The notes beneath the pieces are model-generated. The model had not been told where the DNA came from and made no database searches. It saw nothing but the letters and a program-made list of their open reading frames with translations. 13,285 nucleotides of DNA, taken from positions 1 through 13,285 of the forward strand of contig JAQGNM010000394.1 in the NCBI GenBank assembly GCA_028291845.1, given 5' to 3'. This DNA comes from Massilia sp. Lineage in GTDB: Bacteria; Pseudomonadota; Gammaproteobacteria; Burkholderiales; Burkholderiaceae_D. Below are positions 13,101 to 13,285 of this stretch, piece by piece. A program made the translations under genes and the position numbers. Within the stretch, counting starts at the first letter, position 1; the number at the start of each line of letters is the position of its first letter.

Positions 13101-13285
13101 ACGCAAGCGATGACAGCGTCCCAGTCGCCCGCCGTGGCCTGGCGAAACAGCCGCATCACCCCCGGGTACCATGGCGAATCGTCGCGCCCGGCCAGCCAGC
13201 GCCAGTCCGGATTATAGGCCGGCAGCAGCACCCACCCCGGCTTGCCCAGCGCGCCGGCCAGGTGAGCCACCGCGGTGTCGACGCT
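13076..13285 (-). CDS. C-terminal end of a TPR/OGT-like glycosyltransferase (partial)
   Basis: The visible 69 residues begin SVDTAVAHLAGALGKPGWVLL and continue with PDWRWLAGRDDSPWYPGVMRLFRQ. This is the characteristic C-terminus of bacterial proteins with tetratricopeptide repeats followed by a GT-B glycosyltransferase domain related to O-GlcNAc transferase/SPINDLY and to ADP-heptose transferases. The SxDTAVAHLAGALGKP stretch lies in the nucleotide-sugar binding half of the domain. The frame is open to the right edge, so the gene starts outside the window. The end looks complete (TAG, 13078-13076). It converges on the fusion gene 27 bases away, with a long hairpin between. It suggests that a surface glycosylation locus continues to the right. 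Confidence 0.85.
   Translation of the reverse strand, partial: SVDTAVAHLAGALGKPGWVLLPAYNPDWRWLAGRDDSPWYPGVMRLFRQATAGDWDAVIACVRQALAAR

Noticed and set aside
10978..13113. Second plus-strand open frame of about 711 codons inside the fusion gene
   Set aside because: It is an Arg-rich shifted frame with no motif; the fusion-gene frame carries both complete enzyme signatures.

Overview
The window is GC-rich DNA (close to 70% G+C, strong G/C bias at third codon positions). Its proteins look like those of a betaproteobacterium of the Oxalobacteraceae (Massilia, Duganella or Janthinobacterium type). That placement is inferred from protein character and base composition; there is no rRNA or other marker gene. 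I see no tRNA, rRNA, CRISPR array, transposase or phage gene.

Left part (1-5351). An App1/HAD-type phosphatase gene (161-1294, +) has a reading frame that stays open to the left edge. It converges on a two-gene minus-strand unit: a drug-efflux type MFS transporter (about 3551-2154) followed 44 bases later by a small protein resembling the primase domain of TOTE-type archaeo-eukaryotic primases, but lacking key catalytic residues (2109-1321). Divergent from the transporter is a small Thr/Ser/Gly-rich lipoprotein (3783-4223, +) with a clear rho-independent terminator. A membrane-anchored alpha/beta hydrolase (4350-5351, +) follows.

Central part (10534-5348, minus strand). A galactose catabolic operon runs galT - galK - GH2 glycosidase - galM. 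Each of the three junctions is an ATGA overlap (start of the next gene on the stop of the previous one), so the four genes are probably one mRNA with coupled translation. The likely logic is intracellular: the GH2 enzyme releases sugar from a glycoside, GalM converts beta- to alpha-galactose, GalK phosphorylates it and GalT exchanges it with UDP-glucose. galE, a transporter and a regulator are not in the window. A candidate sigma-70 promoter with a 17-bp dyad covering its spacer lies upstream of galT. galT carries an in-frame insertion of two nearly identical 84-bp tandem units plus a partial third. galM and the hydrolase gene meet tail to tail with overlapping stop codons.

Right part (10535-13285). 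Divergent from galT, behind a 270-bp intergenic region with two dyads, is a 747-residue fusion of a glycoside hydrolase family 1-like domain and an RmlD-like NAD(P)-dependent sugar-nucleotide reductase domain. It converges on the C-terminal end of a TPR/OGT-like glycosyltransferase gene that runs off the right edge. A perfect 17-bp-arm hairpin lies at this junction, with the glycosyltransferase stop codon in its loop.

Most unusual points: the in-frame tandem repeat in galT, the glycosidase-reductase fusion, the degenerate primase-like protein, and the dyads in the galT/fusion intergenic region. I did not find a clear new multi-gene system.
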